DNA of 64,000 nucleotides from Membranipora membranacea (Eukaryota > Bryozoa > Gymnolaemata > Cheilostomatida > Membraniporidae), in contig OU612067.1 in the NCBI GenBank assembly GCA_914767715.1, positions 7,254,001 to 7,318,000 of the forward strand, read 5' to 3'. A program made the translations under genes and the position numbers. This document shows positions 48,401 to 61,800 of the stretch, piece after piece; position 1 is the first letter of the stretch, and every line of letters starts with the position of its first letter. The notes beneath the pieces are model-generated. The model was not told the origin of the DNA. It ran no database searches and saw nothing but the letters and a program-made list of their open reading frames with translations.

Positions 48401-50308
48401 GTTACCTTGTGTTAATTGAAATTGTAATAAGAATGGATGCAAATAGGTCAACAACATTTTGAAATATGGCAACTTTTGAAAGTTCTGAGATGTTTTGTTA
48501 GTTCAGATGCGCTGGATGGGTCGAATGGTGAGGTTTGGGCAAAAGGAAGATTAATGCCTTGGCTATGGTGAATCTCATCCCATTCTCCTGTGATTGAGCC
48601 TCCAGGAAAGCAGAATATGCTGTCCCTCTAAATCATGCTTCTGTGACTGATAAAATTCTTTGAGCCGTGCCTCTTCTGCATCAATCTTTGCAAGCTGGCC
48701 CTCTCGCAACTCCAAATTCGCTTTAAACAAAACAAATACCTCAACCAGGTCTTAGACGGTATTTTTTGATGGGGATTTGGAATAGCTGAAAAAATCATCT
48801 AATGATTGGGTGGGGCGTTTGACTTGGAGGCCGGTTTAAACATTGAAAATAACTTAGTTTCAAGTCAATAAATGACCGGAGGATGGTGGTTGGGACCGGT
48901 ACCGGCAGAACAGATTTCTGAACCTAATTCTGGGCAGGGGGCGGTTGATGCAAGGACATTCCTTGGGGAGATCGACCTAGAGAACTTCATGACGTTGGGG
49001 ATTGACACTACAATTGACCAAACCTTTGGATTGGGACAATCCGATCTAAGCCCTCCTAAGTCATCACAATTCAAACGCACACTGGTCAGACAATTCACCT
49101 TGGAGCGCCCTGTCTTTCACAATGCTTCGAAAAACACTTAAGCAAAGGGCGAACTCAAAAGCGTGTTTCGAGTTATGCTTTTTGCACTTGGGGCAAAATC
49201 TTTCTGCTGTTATCTTCCCTTCAATGATTCTACCATATGATAAATATCTACAGGCTTCTCTTTCAGAGCTACATCTTTGAAAGTGAAATCCTTTTGGCCA
49301 TCGACACCAGTAACATGAAGCTTTTTTTGTTATCACTCTAGATATCTATGTTTTTAACACTATTTATACTTGACTCATTGGATAGTTGATAATACGCAAG
49401 TTTTTGATAATCTCGGACAGTATTTGATTACTGCCCTCCTGTGTCGGGATCCGTTCAGCAACCCTAAAAAATATTATTTGGATTTGCTTTCAATACCGAC
49501 ACTCATCAGATTATACTTTCCTACCATACTATATTATTTTCATCATGATTATGTCGGTAATCATTGAGGTATAATAGTCAGGTGTCATCTGCCATTCTCT
49601 AATCTATTTAGGTTATTTCTGGGTGTGCACAGATTATTAAATGCTACGCCCCTCAACTTATTTATATCGTTCCATAAACTTCTTTGGAGGGGGGAAAGAA
49701 CCTGGATATAAATAAAATTTATTGCAATGTGATAACAGCTATTCACTCAACTCCACAGTAGTGCTGTCACAATTTTTTATTTGGCTAATGCAGCCTCTAT
49801 TCGGATTGTTGCATCAATTTTTCGATTTTACACCTTCGATTGCAACCAGCATGATGTCCCGATTTCGGTTTTCAATTTCTCATTTTAGGTATCGATATTC
49901 ATGGTTTATAATAATGTGGCCAAGAAGAGAAGCACAGAGCCCTAAATTAATTAGAGATTTGATTCATAGCTGCAATTTATCCAAAGACATAGCCAATGTA
50001 AAAAAGGCACACTCAGGCCTTGACCCCAAAAAGCTATTCAGAACATATCATAGTAAGAAATTGAAAAAAAAAATACTACTGATATATGCGATATTAGCGC
50101 AGGATGACTATGTAGGTTGTCTTTGTCTTTTTATTTTTGATGTTCTACGCTGAGATACATTCACAAAACACATCAACCATATACTCCGTTACACTGGGAT
50201 AGATATAAAGACAATACAGGTTTCAAGTTTCAGTGATACAGCATATTAAACACAAGATCAGACGGATCGAGATTGTCCTCAAATTAATTTTGACTGTTCC
50301 TGGTAATA
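48401..50308. other. No gene recognised
   Basis: It contains opposed open frames at 48872-49141 (plus) and 49064-49336 (minus, with CxxC-type pairs) and a 143-codon frame at 49722-50153. None shows a domain, a splice context or a match to neighbouring repeats, so none is called. Confidence 0.35.
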
Positions 50309-52905
50309 AAGGCACTCACTATGTTCTCATTGTTTTCCTTTCCTTTATTATTCTACGTAATATGTACTGAAACATCCATTGGACTATCTCCGGTCTGTTT
50401 CTTTTATCCTCCATTCCTTCGTCCGCTGGCTTTTCGTATCTAGAATATTCATATGAATTTTAATGAGCTTCCTGGAGGTTTTAACCTGTGATGATTTGCT
50501 ATTCTTTTAGATTTACATCACCAGTCGGAGTATCTCGCACACAGTAAAGTAACAGAGACTATGTCACCAAATGCCTTGAAGCTTTACCTGAATCCGGATC
50601 TTGATGGACTCTGCCAAACAAGCTCCCCGTTCACTTCTTTGTCCAAATTCTTACTGATAACCTCTGTGAGGTCCTCTAAGCGAACCATCAGGTCCTGCTC
50701 TATCTGCCGTAAGGCCTCCCTTCTTATGCAGTTGTCTTCAAAGAGGTTTAGTTTTGTCTGATAATACCTCTAGACCTATAGTAAATTGTGTGAATTTGTT
50801 ACCTGTTGGTCTGTTGAGAGTATCTTATCAATGTATCAATATCCACTGGGAAAGTAATTGTTAAAGAATATAAAGAGCATTGCAAAACAATTCAATGCCT
50901 TACTTTGCATGAATTATTGATGGTGGAAAGAGTGCCTCCCATAAGGGAAGGTAACTCTCACCCACTGCATTATGATGTCACAGTGCAATACAAGAAACAA
51001 ATACACTTCCGGGAGACTGTGATATCTTACTCACCGTTTTGTCATACTCGGCAGCTGGGTAGTTCCTACAGTATATAAGGATGTCAATCATCGATGATGT
51101 TTTAGATTCATTTTCTTCGAGTACACAGAGACGAATCTGCAACATAGTTTGACAGTTTGAGTCCATTGAATAGCATTCCTGAATTTATGTTCTGTATACC
51201 TGTTTAAGACCATGTTAAAAATATTTGTCATCATTTAACAATTATTGTAAATATTTCTGCTTGCTTGAGCATCTGTTCACCCTAGAATATGAGAGGGTGT
51301 TGAATGGAAACTCAGCTATATTGTTGAGAAGTCATATCGTACCCTATATCCTAACACTGAATATTTGTTGTAGCATGAACTCATCGTGATCAGATTAAGC
51401 ATTTTGACATTCATCACTTGGAAAGCCAGATTATTTATAATCTTCCCTGAGTCAGTAACAAAGATGTGCTTGTCTGTCAGCTTTCGATGGAAAGTAAGGG
51501 AGTTGATCAAATGATCCTATCTGTAAGCGTCCTCCCAGTGCAACCAGAAGCTAAATTCCCTTTCCTAACGCAATCTTCTTTTGCTGTCTAAATCCTTTGC
51601 TGATGCCAAGAAAGAGTTTGTTTTTTTGTAATACCATGCTACAAGTACATAGACAATAGTTTTATATTTTTATCGGAACGAAATTGTCTAACATTTTTTG
51701 CATAGCTGCAACTTTCTACATTATAATAGTCAGATTGTGAGATTTTCTGTACAAGCTTCATTTACCAGTTCAAAAGCATTCATACCAGTTTTACAGTACA
51801 TGTAATGAACATATAATCCTTTGATTTTTGCAGTTCATCTTGTCATCAAGAGGTTAATAGACTAAGTACGATTACTTACACAGGTACCCATCATGCAGAT
51901 AACTTCTCGGTTGGCTTTCATAGGGGTTCTTCCTTTCCACTCTAGCTGTGTTTTGGGTCCTGCATGGAGCTTGATCAATTTTTTTATTGTTCCTATTGTT
52001 CCAATTGTACCTATTGTTCATCAATATTCCATCACACTGCAATTATTGCAACAGTCAGTATATATGTATGTATCACTGGATCTCGAATGGCCAAGGGACA
52101 CATGCACAAACAAAAAACATCAAAAGTACCACATATTAGGTTTTGCTATCACCTTTTAAGTGTATCCCACAATGCGGTTTTCTTGAATTTTTCAATCAGG
52201 TCTGGTCAGTGGTTGAGATTGACCTAACCGTTCCGAGTGATTCAGTGGAAGAATTTTATTTTGTTATTACATCGAATCCATAAGTCTCCAGAGTGTTGAT
52301 AACCCTGCATATGATGATCATCAACTCAGCAGCATGCTTCGGTAGTTGGGTAGTATGCTACCAGCCACTCAAATACAGTTTGCCCCAGAAAAATAGGCTG
52401 AAGTATCAAAAGTATCAACTAGTTTAATGGATATTCGAGCATACAATCAATTGATCAATTTCTGAATACAACGATGTTTGAATTACAAGAGTTCGAACAA
52501 TCTTATGAAAATAAAGTAATAGTAAATTAGAGGTGAAACAATTTCCGGAGTAAATGGCATATGGAGCTCATCAAACTTGAGCTTTGTTGAAAAAGGTTGG
52601 ATGACCCCCTTGTTTTGTGGCAACTGTCCAAAACACCTGCTGATGTGCTAGCCTGTTTTTGATCATATCTATCTCTTGAATATAGACATGCTGCATTGTA
52701 AGATGCGAGTGTGTCTGAAAATGACTTCCTTTCATCAACCACTGCTGTCACGGTGCTGTTAACAATATTTTCTCCCATCGAATATGACACCGGCATTTCA
52801 CTGTCATGTATTTTAGACTTGTTCTCAAATACCTTAAAATCTAGCTTAATCAGCTTAACGAAGCTTTTCTGGTTTTTCTATTCCGATTATCCATACTGGA
52901 GCCTG
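50309..52905 (-). pseudogene. Copy B of the duplicated transposase-like gene
   Basis: The same ordered pieces as copy A, on the minus strand: an exon after TTTTCAG at 52714 (THSHLTMQHVYIQEIDMIKN); FLGQT near 52390, in which two bases are missing inside GAAGCATATGCT relative to A and shift the frame; and MKANREVICMMGTC near 51900 followed by GTAAGT. CVLEENESKTSSMIDI follows at about 51134-51035, between TTGCAG and GTGAGT. LNLFEDNCIRREALRQIEQD ends at 50611 with a good GTAAAG donor. B keeps splice sites that A lost, and A keeps the frame that B lost, so both appear dead. Boundaries are where matching to A ends. Confidence 0.55.
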
Positions 52906-55874
52906 GACAACTCTAACTCCTTGTTTCAACTTAGTATATGTGTTTTCATAGAGAGAAAGGTATTGTACGTAAGCACTCACTGGGGCTGTCCCTGGCATAC
53001 GATACTTTGTACGCCCTACCTCCACCGCTCGACCAGCTTCCTTCTCCTTTGTCGTACCTTTCCTGATTATGACTACAGCTGTTTGTCACTAGCAGCCAAG
53101 GAAATATAGCTTGTCAAATACTGGATATTTCATGGGTTCATTTTCATACCCTTTACCATAATAGAATTGACTATTAATCAATTTGTTTTTTTCTATGTTT
53201 CTTCAAGCGGAACAGCAAAGGAGATTTTTTGCAGGTTTGACACGCTGCCATAAAATCTAGACAAATGTTTTAATGTAGGCGTCAAAATGATACAGCTTAG
53301 AATTGTATGCCTGTAATTAGTAGTTTCCACCTCTACGAATTCATCTTGTCCTCCGTAAGAGACCCACCATTTCCTGCTCTCACTGAGCCCATGCACAGAA
53401 TTGGGCCATGTTGAGAGGAAGGCCGTACTTCGGCTCCCATCATTGGGCATTCCAGAGGTCTCACCTGTCAAATTACATTGCTCAAATTATGTGCATATAA
53501 TAACATTGAAATCAGTTCAATGTCATACAATGTGAAAAGGAGTCTATCAGGACACTGGCAACATTAGTGACTTAGCTGAAACTTGCTGTATTTGGTCGCA
53601 TCCAATGTTTGTCTTCTAAATCTGAAATGTCTAAATATCCGGAATGTTTATATTAACTTATATTAAAATTATCCTATCTGCTAGCTGGTTTCACAATCAA
53701 TCAAAGGTCAAATGGTAAAGTCAATAATCTCTACCAAACCTTTTCAGTTCTTTTGAACGCAACTTCGGTGAACAGCTTCCTGTGGCTATTAACCGCATTG
53801 AGCACTCTGGCAGGCATGTCATTTTGGATGAAAGTCTAGCACCCTGCCTTAAAGTATGAACAAGATAAATAAAGGATTCAGTAGTCAGGAGAGATCTAAA
53901 GGTAGCTGAGTTTGTTAACCCAAAACCATGAGTTTTGGGGTCTTTACACTTTCACCCAAAATGTTATTATTGGATGGTACTGGTTTAAGATTGACTAATT
54001 GGGGATATAATCTACATAAGACTAGACCCCTCTATCATGGACATAACATCCTCAGGGGTAAAACTAAAGTTGGTTTTTGTGTTCATTGCTAAGGCATTGC
54101 TTTGATATGAAAAGTTGTTGTTGTTGTTGTCACATCTCCTAAACCATTAGAATACCTGATTAATCGGTTATTACAATAAACAATTTAGTTACGTGTTCAA
54201 TAACAAAAAGCATTAACTTCAAAAGAAGCGAAAGAAAGAAGGAGAGAGAGAGGGAGCATGAAATATGCAATTGTAGAACCAACAAAAAAAGTATCCCACT
54301 TTGGAAGTTTGAACTTGTGTTTAAAGTACGCTGTCAGAAATAAAATTGATTGCAAATCACTGGTATATCATTAACTATGGTCAATTCATAAATCAAAATT
54401 GATTCAGGCGTTACCAAACTTGTCATTTTTCGATTGTACACACAAGTAAGATCTGCGTCACAGGATCACCAACATGCACACATGGATTAATTTAATGGAT
54501 AAACATATAAATCTGGGGGTTTGCACAAGGGAACAGACAGCTTTACCTACCCACATAAGGTCTTATCTCTGTAGTTTGTAAATAATTAATTTAACCTCTT
54601 AGCGTATATAAAACTAAATGTGAAGGCCTGTTACATTCACAACTTACGTTATTCTCATGCAGGTTCTTTGGTGATTTCTGCTGTCGGCAAGATTGATGTT
54701 CTGTAGTTTGATATCACACAACTAACAAATAAAAGAAATGAGATTGAATGAGGAATAATAGTCAGTGGAGGTGAGGAGTCAGGAGTGGTCTAATGTTTAA
54801 GTCTACAGACTTATATCCTTTGACCTCCAAGTCTTGAGGAACAAACTGCAAATACCGGAGGTCCACTGTGTGTTTTCAGACTTCAAACAGAGCCACTTGT
54901 GGTCATTTTGGTGATTCCTGTCATGTGATAAGTTGTTTTGCAAAAACCTTTTAGCAACTGCAACTTACAGCAAATTATAATTATGTATTATTATTATTTG
55001 TGATAGCACCGCGGCTCAGTAATTTGATGGTGAAAATGCCTCATCGCTAATGTGTTTTTTTTGTAATTAGGAGGCCGCGCTGGTAGGCATAAAATAGTGT
55101 AGATGATGCGCCATTAACATGAATCATGTACGTCATACTTGTGAGTGTGCTGTAGGTCTTTCCACTACAAGTGAGAAATGAGTCAACTGTGAAAACTACA
55201 TTTACATTTTTGTTAAAACATAAATTTTAATTTCGCAAAATGTATTGTGTTGTTTCCCTGTCATTAATCTCCACTAATGGAAACACAATCAGCAACATAA
55301 ACTTGCATTTACAACAATTTTCTTTCTTCACCCAGGAGAAAAAGAAAAATACTTGGATTGGCATAGTTCATAATGGCTATCGTCATTTATCTACACACCC
55401 AACCCGGAGTTATTAAAGCATTTTGTTTATTACATGTTCTCTCTATCCTTGTGGGATATGAAGCGAGATGGACATAAAATCTGAATGATACCATAAAAAG
55501 GCCCCACTGGGCTCATTGAAATCTACCGAGGAAAATACAGATTTTCAATTTTAAATGATTTATTTGGTTTAGGTTGCTAGCTAATTGATTTTTAAACCAT
55601 GTACCAAAAGGTGTGAGTACTTGCATTGTACAAATCCATGATAAAGTAATATCTTAGGACAGATTACCAAAATCTATGAGACAAAATGCTATCACAGCAA
55701 ATTGCACAATAACTTATGTGGGAGCTGATATAATGACTATCAAGGAGAACACAGTGGATGATTGCTCAGACTGGTTGCTGCTTAGGTTTATAAAACTGCA
55801 ATGCATTGCTGTGAAGTTTACAAACCAATATCTGTAGTATCAGATGATTCTGACAAATCAAGCGATGGTCCATA
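52906..55874. other. Mostly featureless; one possible minus-strand coding scrap
   Basis: A 92-codon minus-strand frame at 53193-53471 (SESRKWWVSYGGQDEFVEVE) has a protein-like composition but no recognised family, and could be an old exon or transposon scrap. A (GTT)n run lies near 54115-54130, and the CTTACAGCAA repeat recurs near 54960. Nothing else is supported. Confidence 0.35.
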
Positions 55875-58800
55875 TCAGTCTGACTCAACCTTCATCGGCT
55901 CCAATTCTTTTAGAATTATAGTATGTGCCTCCGTAGTTACAGCGGAGGGACCTTGAACATCCAGGCTGTACAGGTAGTCGTGGTCCCTGAAGGGTCTCTC
56001 CGTCATAGCTGTTTGTGTTCCCTGAAATCAGCAGGTGTTGGTGTCTATATGATTGCTTGCTAGTGATGTGTTACTTGTAATTGAGCGATTTTTGGCTGGT
56101 GAGGGATTGCTTAGTAGTGAGGTATTCGGGATAGAACTCGTTGAGACATTCTTCATATTTAGAGCAGCGTCGCACTGCTCCTGGTTTGTGCTATTCATTG
56201 TGTTGGTTAGAGTGGTTGGGATATTGTCAATGACTAGCGCGTAATATTGCAGAAATGACTTCACCTGTTTAAATCTATTGCAAAGCAGGCACCTCTTTTG
56301 GTGTTTCCATAGTGTTTTTCTAGCATAGACCCCGTAGCAACCGGCGCAATTGACGTAATCTTTTGAAGTGTTCTTTTGAGATTTCGGTCTGTACTTCACC
56401 TGGAACCCCTTTGGTTCCATGTTCTTCTCATTTAGGAGGTTATTGTGACAGTTAGTTCCCAGGTTGCGAAGTTTAGTTAACATTAACTGTTTCTCAACTC
56501 CCTTCAGTTCAGACAGTTTTTTTACCTGTTCTTCTTTACCATGCACTCTCGTTAAATGTAAGGGGAGTTTAGCCGCGCCTTTCAGACAGTATAAACAGTA
56601 AAAACTTTGCACTTTGGCTTGGCATCTACAAGATAAGATAAAAATCCGAGGGCTGATTCTCTTCACTTAGCTACATGTACATGTAGTTGATATCAAACAA
56701 CGGTGCCATTAGGCCAAGCTCACTTGATCGTTGTTTCTGTGTTTCACTCTCGGATGCTAATATGGCCCTCCCTCATGCTCACTGAGGCCCGCATAAATAA
56801 AATTTCCTGCACATGGTTTTTACTGCAATCCCAAAAAAAATTTGCACTTACTTGAGAAAAAAAATTGTTCAGGGCGACGATAACAAAACAACTTTCAAAA
56901 TCTCTCTAGCTGCAAAATTGCGGCATCCACATCAGAATAAGTAACCATATGTTTTGGCCAAAAGGTTTATATTATAGTTTATCATGGAACTGTACATTGT
57001 TGTGTATTACTCCTGAACAATTCAATGTAGTTACGTCATGAAAAATCAAGCGCAATTATTGCCTCACTGCTTCAATGCATCCATTAACCCAGACTATATA
57101 ATATATGCTATTATTGGTGCCCATGACAATGAATGGTCAATGTACCAATAGTGGTTTATATGATAGACATATTGATTTCAATGTAAGGCCTAATTCTGTC
57201 GACCGACAATATATGCCAATAACAATGAATGACAAGGACAAGTTTAAGGTACCAATAGCAGCTTATAATGATAAACACATTGTTTACAACATCTTTAAAG
57301 CATCATGAACATTATCTACCTCTATCAGTGAGAACAGGAATGTTGTCTGTTTGGTCCTCAGGATCAGCTGAAACCTCCGTATTTACTTCTCCTTCTACTA
57401 ACATAAACACATTGTCGAAATTTATTACTTTTTCAAGAATTCACCCACACTATTGTCTGTGTACATTTGTACATCCATCAACCCAGACTATATAATATAT
57501 GCTATTATTGGTGCCCATGACAATGAATGACAAGGACAAGTTTAAGGTACCAATAGCAGCTTATAACCGACTATGTAACAAACAAGGCCAAACCTTTGAA
57601 GGAGACTGTAGATTTGGTGGAGATAGTTTTAAGGACTTCGGAAGGTTTCACAGGTTTAGATTTCTTCCTGTGTGGCTCCTCTTCATCGCTTTCCTATTTA
57701 ATTGTAAAAGAAAGTTGTCCAATTACAGGCAAAATGGAAATAATTAGGACCCAGGGAATTTGGTGATGTGATCGCAGTGCATTTCACAAAATTTTGCCTA
57801 CTCATATTTATAATACCTGCATATTTCGCCACATTTGCCATGATTGTCATAGAATATGCCATTTTGGCTGGGTAAAGTTATTAAATTCAAGTCCTCAATT
57901 ATTTAGTAACTGCCAACCCTGAAGTAAAAAGCTTATATTTTTGATAGCTGAGAGGTTAGATATCTTAATAACTAGTGACTTTTGTCCTCTGCAAAGCTAC
58001 GCACTTGATTTTGGTTATAGTGGAAGACTTTGCATGACCTTTTTTTTCGGCCAAAAAGAGCTAATTAATTGCATAATTTAATGCATTATCCTTGAATACA
58101 ACTGCCATTCCGCTTCACAGAATATCCGAAACTCTATTGCTATTTTCAGCAGGCTCTGAATAATAAGAGGTCAAACACAGTGAGAATGAAGAGAGAAAGC
58201 TACCCACCGAGTCAGAACAACTACTCCAATCACCTTCTAAATCAGAATCATCATCTGCATCTGGTGAGAACGAGAAATTCCTCTTTGCATTGATAGCTGC
58301 ATTCCGTTTAGCACCCCGGGTCTGAGTCACTAAGAGGACAAACACAAATACATTGTGAAAAGAAATGAATACTGAGGATAAGGAATTTGGCTAAGGATAT
58401 CGCACCAAACCACACCAACAGACACACATACTGATGTAAAAATAATATAGTAGATACCGGGTACCATACAAAACTTCATCATCATACAATAATAACTGTT
58501 GGTGCAGAAAACAACAATTTAACAACTGAATGAGCCTTATGTCAGCCAAGCCCCCAAAAATCATGGAAACTGAATTGACCACAGCTCAAAAAACTCGCGG
58601 AGATAATGGCACAAGAAGGCAGTATGTCATATTTTTTCATATGCACAAAACATTTCAAGTTCACCGGACCTATATTTTCCGAGTTACAAAATGCAGTTTT
58701 TATATAAGCCATAGAGTGAGGATCTTCTCAAAAACACCATTTTGTCTGATTGGATAAGAGAAAATGAATCAACCAATTGAAAGCCATTATTGACTTTTTG

Positions 58801-61800
58801 GCTAATCCAATCGGAAAAATGGTGTATATGAAAGGAATCTCTAAGTTATACTTACCAGTGAGTGCAGCAGTTTTCCCCTTTAATCCTTCGGAGCCAGCTG
58901 AAAAGACAAAGACAAACAATTCCTATAAAGCTCGAAATGCAAGTGTAGTAAAGCAGCTGGAAGAAGTGCTATCGAAGTTTGAATAACAGATACACAGTGA
59001 AAATGAAGACCTACTTTGCAGGGCACACAGCCAAATGGAGACAAAACTTCACACACTGGAATCCAAATAAGGGAACTGTTAATCAGGATACAAAAACAAA
59101 AGATTAGCATTGAGAATCAATCTTTGTCAATGGCTGCCAATGAAATTTTGTACGCACTGGTATTTATAAGTACCGGTAATGGTTGATGATCAATACCCTA
59201 ATGTCTAATGATAGAATAACAGATACATAGTGAAAATACAAACCTAGTTTGCAGTGCACACAACAATTTTTTTTGTTTTTCAAGATTTCAGATTTCAATA
59301 ATTTGTGCTTTCTGCTAAGATATAATGTTTTCATGTTTAATTACAGCAATTGCAATCTGTGCGCCTTTTGCTCTGTGTTTGTTGGGTATTTTACAACAAA
59401 GATGGAGGTGCATTGAGAATTGAGATAACTTCCTATTTTAACAACCAGGGATCACACCTTACATCTCTTCCAGATGTGGAAGATGCACTCACAGAGAAGT
59501 TGTTATATGCAACCATGACCATGCTGAATTTGAGCTTCAACTAGAAAAGGAAAAAAAGTTGGTGACCGAAAGAATTTTTTGGGTCCAAAACTAAATTTTG
59601 ATCCTTATTTTGAAGTCATAATAAGAACTTAGAGGCAGAGGGGTCCTAAACCATTGCCCATCTAGTAATCAATTGGATATCTATTACTAATTGTAGCAAA
59701 TCTGAATTCATTTCAATCCTGCTGACAGCCATTCTAGTACCTAGTTAGCAGGGGACACAGTCAATCAGAGACCAAACTCGGTCCACCAAAACCTGTAATC
59801 AGTGTAACACAATCCATCATCTCAGAACATTAAGTTTGCGTACAAAAAAGGTAAAATAATGAGAAAAATCGGACCCAAACTCACTGCCATCTTGCATATC
59901 TCTAAATTATTATTTTAGCCACATAGTGAACTTGACACTGCAGAATTGAAACATTTCCAAAAAATAATGTTTGACAGTGAGAATGTGATTGATTAATCTA
60001 GTTACACACAAAGAATAAAGCAGACTGATATTCCGTGATTGCAACACAATGGGTAGAAGCGAAATCAGCAACAACAACAAAAAACAATAGTCTTGATGAG
60101 CTTTACCTTTGCTTAAGTCACATTTTTCTTTTTCCCTTCCTCTAAAATTGGAAAAAGATTGATGTGAATCGAATTCGATAAAAAAAAATTTAGATTAGGC
60201 TTTCTGGCTGCGGCATTTAGTCCAAACACCGATCTGACTATAACCAGCAGATTGTTTCAATTCAATCTTATTAATCTTATTAAAATTGAATAATTATTAA
60301 AATTTATACATTGTACATACTGACATCTACCGGTACATGTATATGAAGCGATATAATCAAAAGCAATCAGTAATGAATTTATATTTATAAACACTGGCTC
60401 CCAAATGTCAAACAAATAGTAGGTGCATATGTAACGGGTGAAGACCATCATTCAGGGTCATGTGAAAGTGACAACACCAGTGATTATCAAATTTGAAGTT
60501 GTTGGTGATAGTTTTTTTTCCAAATTCCAGAAGTCGTTTTTAAGGTATAGTGGCGACTGAAAATTATCGCTGCGAATTCATTGATGTAATATACCGTCGG
60601 AAAGCTCTTGGCACCAGGAGGTCAGAAACCATTACATTTTTTGCGTCGCGTCAAATGACGCGACGCTATGGATCACAATAAAATTGACACGCTTCACCTT
60701 GTTTGAGCTCTAACTTTAGAGCAAATGAAGATAAAATCAAAATTCTTTCTCTGGTGTACTTGGTGTCACTCCTTGATGTGGTTTGAGACACAATCCACTG
60801 TCGAGAAGAAGGTTATCATTGATTTTGCAATGCACACAATTTTTGCACATTTTTCAAAAATTTGCCTATTGAAAAACTGCTCGCGTGGCTGCAATGATGG
60901 TTAGCAGCCAGTTGAAAACCACGAACCCATATTTGTGACATATTCTACTTATTCCGTATGCACTCCGTTAAATTTTTCCAAGGCCCCTCTTTGACATTTT
61001 TGACGAATAATTTTACTATATTTTCAGCGAAAAAACCATGAAATTATTCGTCAAAAATGTCAGAGCATAGTTGTTGGTAGTTTTTATTGAACACCTGGGC
61101 AATTAGCCTCAGGGTTCATGAATATGGCTTCGTACTTTTAAACAGGCTAGGAATAACGACTAACACAGTTTTCAGCCATCCTAGAACAGCAAATTATTGA
61201 AAAATGAGCAAAAATGGGTTTCACTCAAAACATCTTTGCAAATACATTGTCCCATACCTATACTCAATTGATTGTACTCAAAACCAGATTCCCAAGTCAT
61301 GCCCTACTGACAAAAGAAAGAATCTTGATTTTATCTTCATTGGCTCGCATGTTACAACTCGAACAAGGTTGAAAATGCCTAATACATTATGACCCATAGC
61401 GTTGCGTCATTTGACGCAACGCAAAAAATGTGATGATTTTTGGCTTCCTGGTGTCAAGAGCTTTCAAACAATATATAATATGAATGATTTCGCAGTAATA
61501 ATTTTCAGCCGCTACTATACCTTAAGGTATAGTAACGGTGTTGGTGAATTTTTATAATACCATTATAGTCGGATAGGTAATTTGAAACTATTGGTTATAC
61601 AAAAAAATTTTTTGCAATATCGTCATCGATTTATTTTTTATTGCTAATTACGGTATTTACTACAATTACTACGAATACTATGAAACAGAGCGCGAGAAAA
61701 TTATTTATGAATGAAATTTTTCACACTTTGCGCATGACGCAACGAGCTATACCAGCAGTGTGTGAAATCAGCTATCAGCTGGAAATGGTGGTGTAATAGC

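Noticed and set aside
49722-50153. 143-residue plus-strand frame as a gene
   Set aside because: Composition is hydrophobic then basic without a domain, and there are no convincing splice borders or matching copies in the window.
58777-58986. Plus-strand 69-residue frame as an exon
   Set aside because: It overlaps the minus-strand 42-nt exon that fits the SET/zinc-finger gene's phase on both sides, and the plus frame lacks splice partners.
60990-61070. microRNA precursor
   Set aside because: The hairpin is the centre of a whole-element inverted repeat (E1). Its length and symmetry are explained by the transposon structure.
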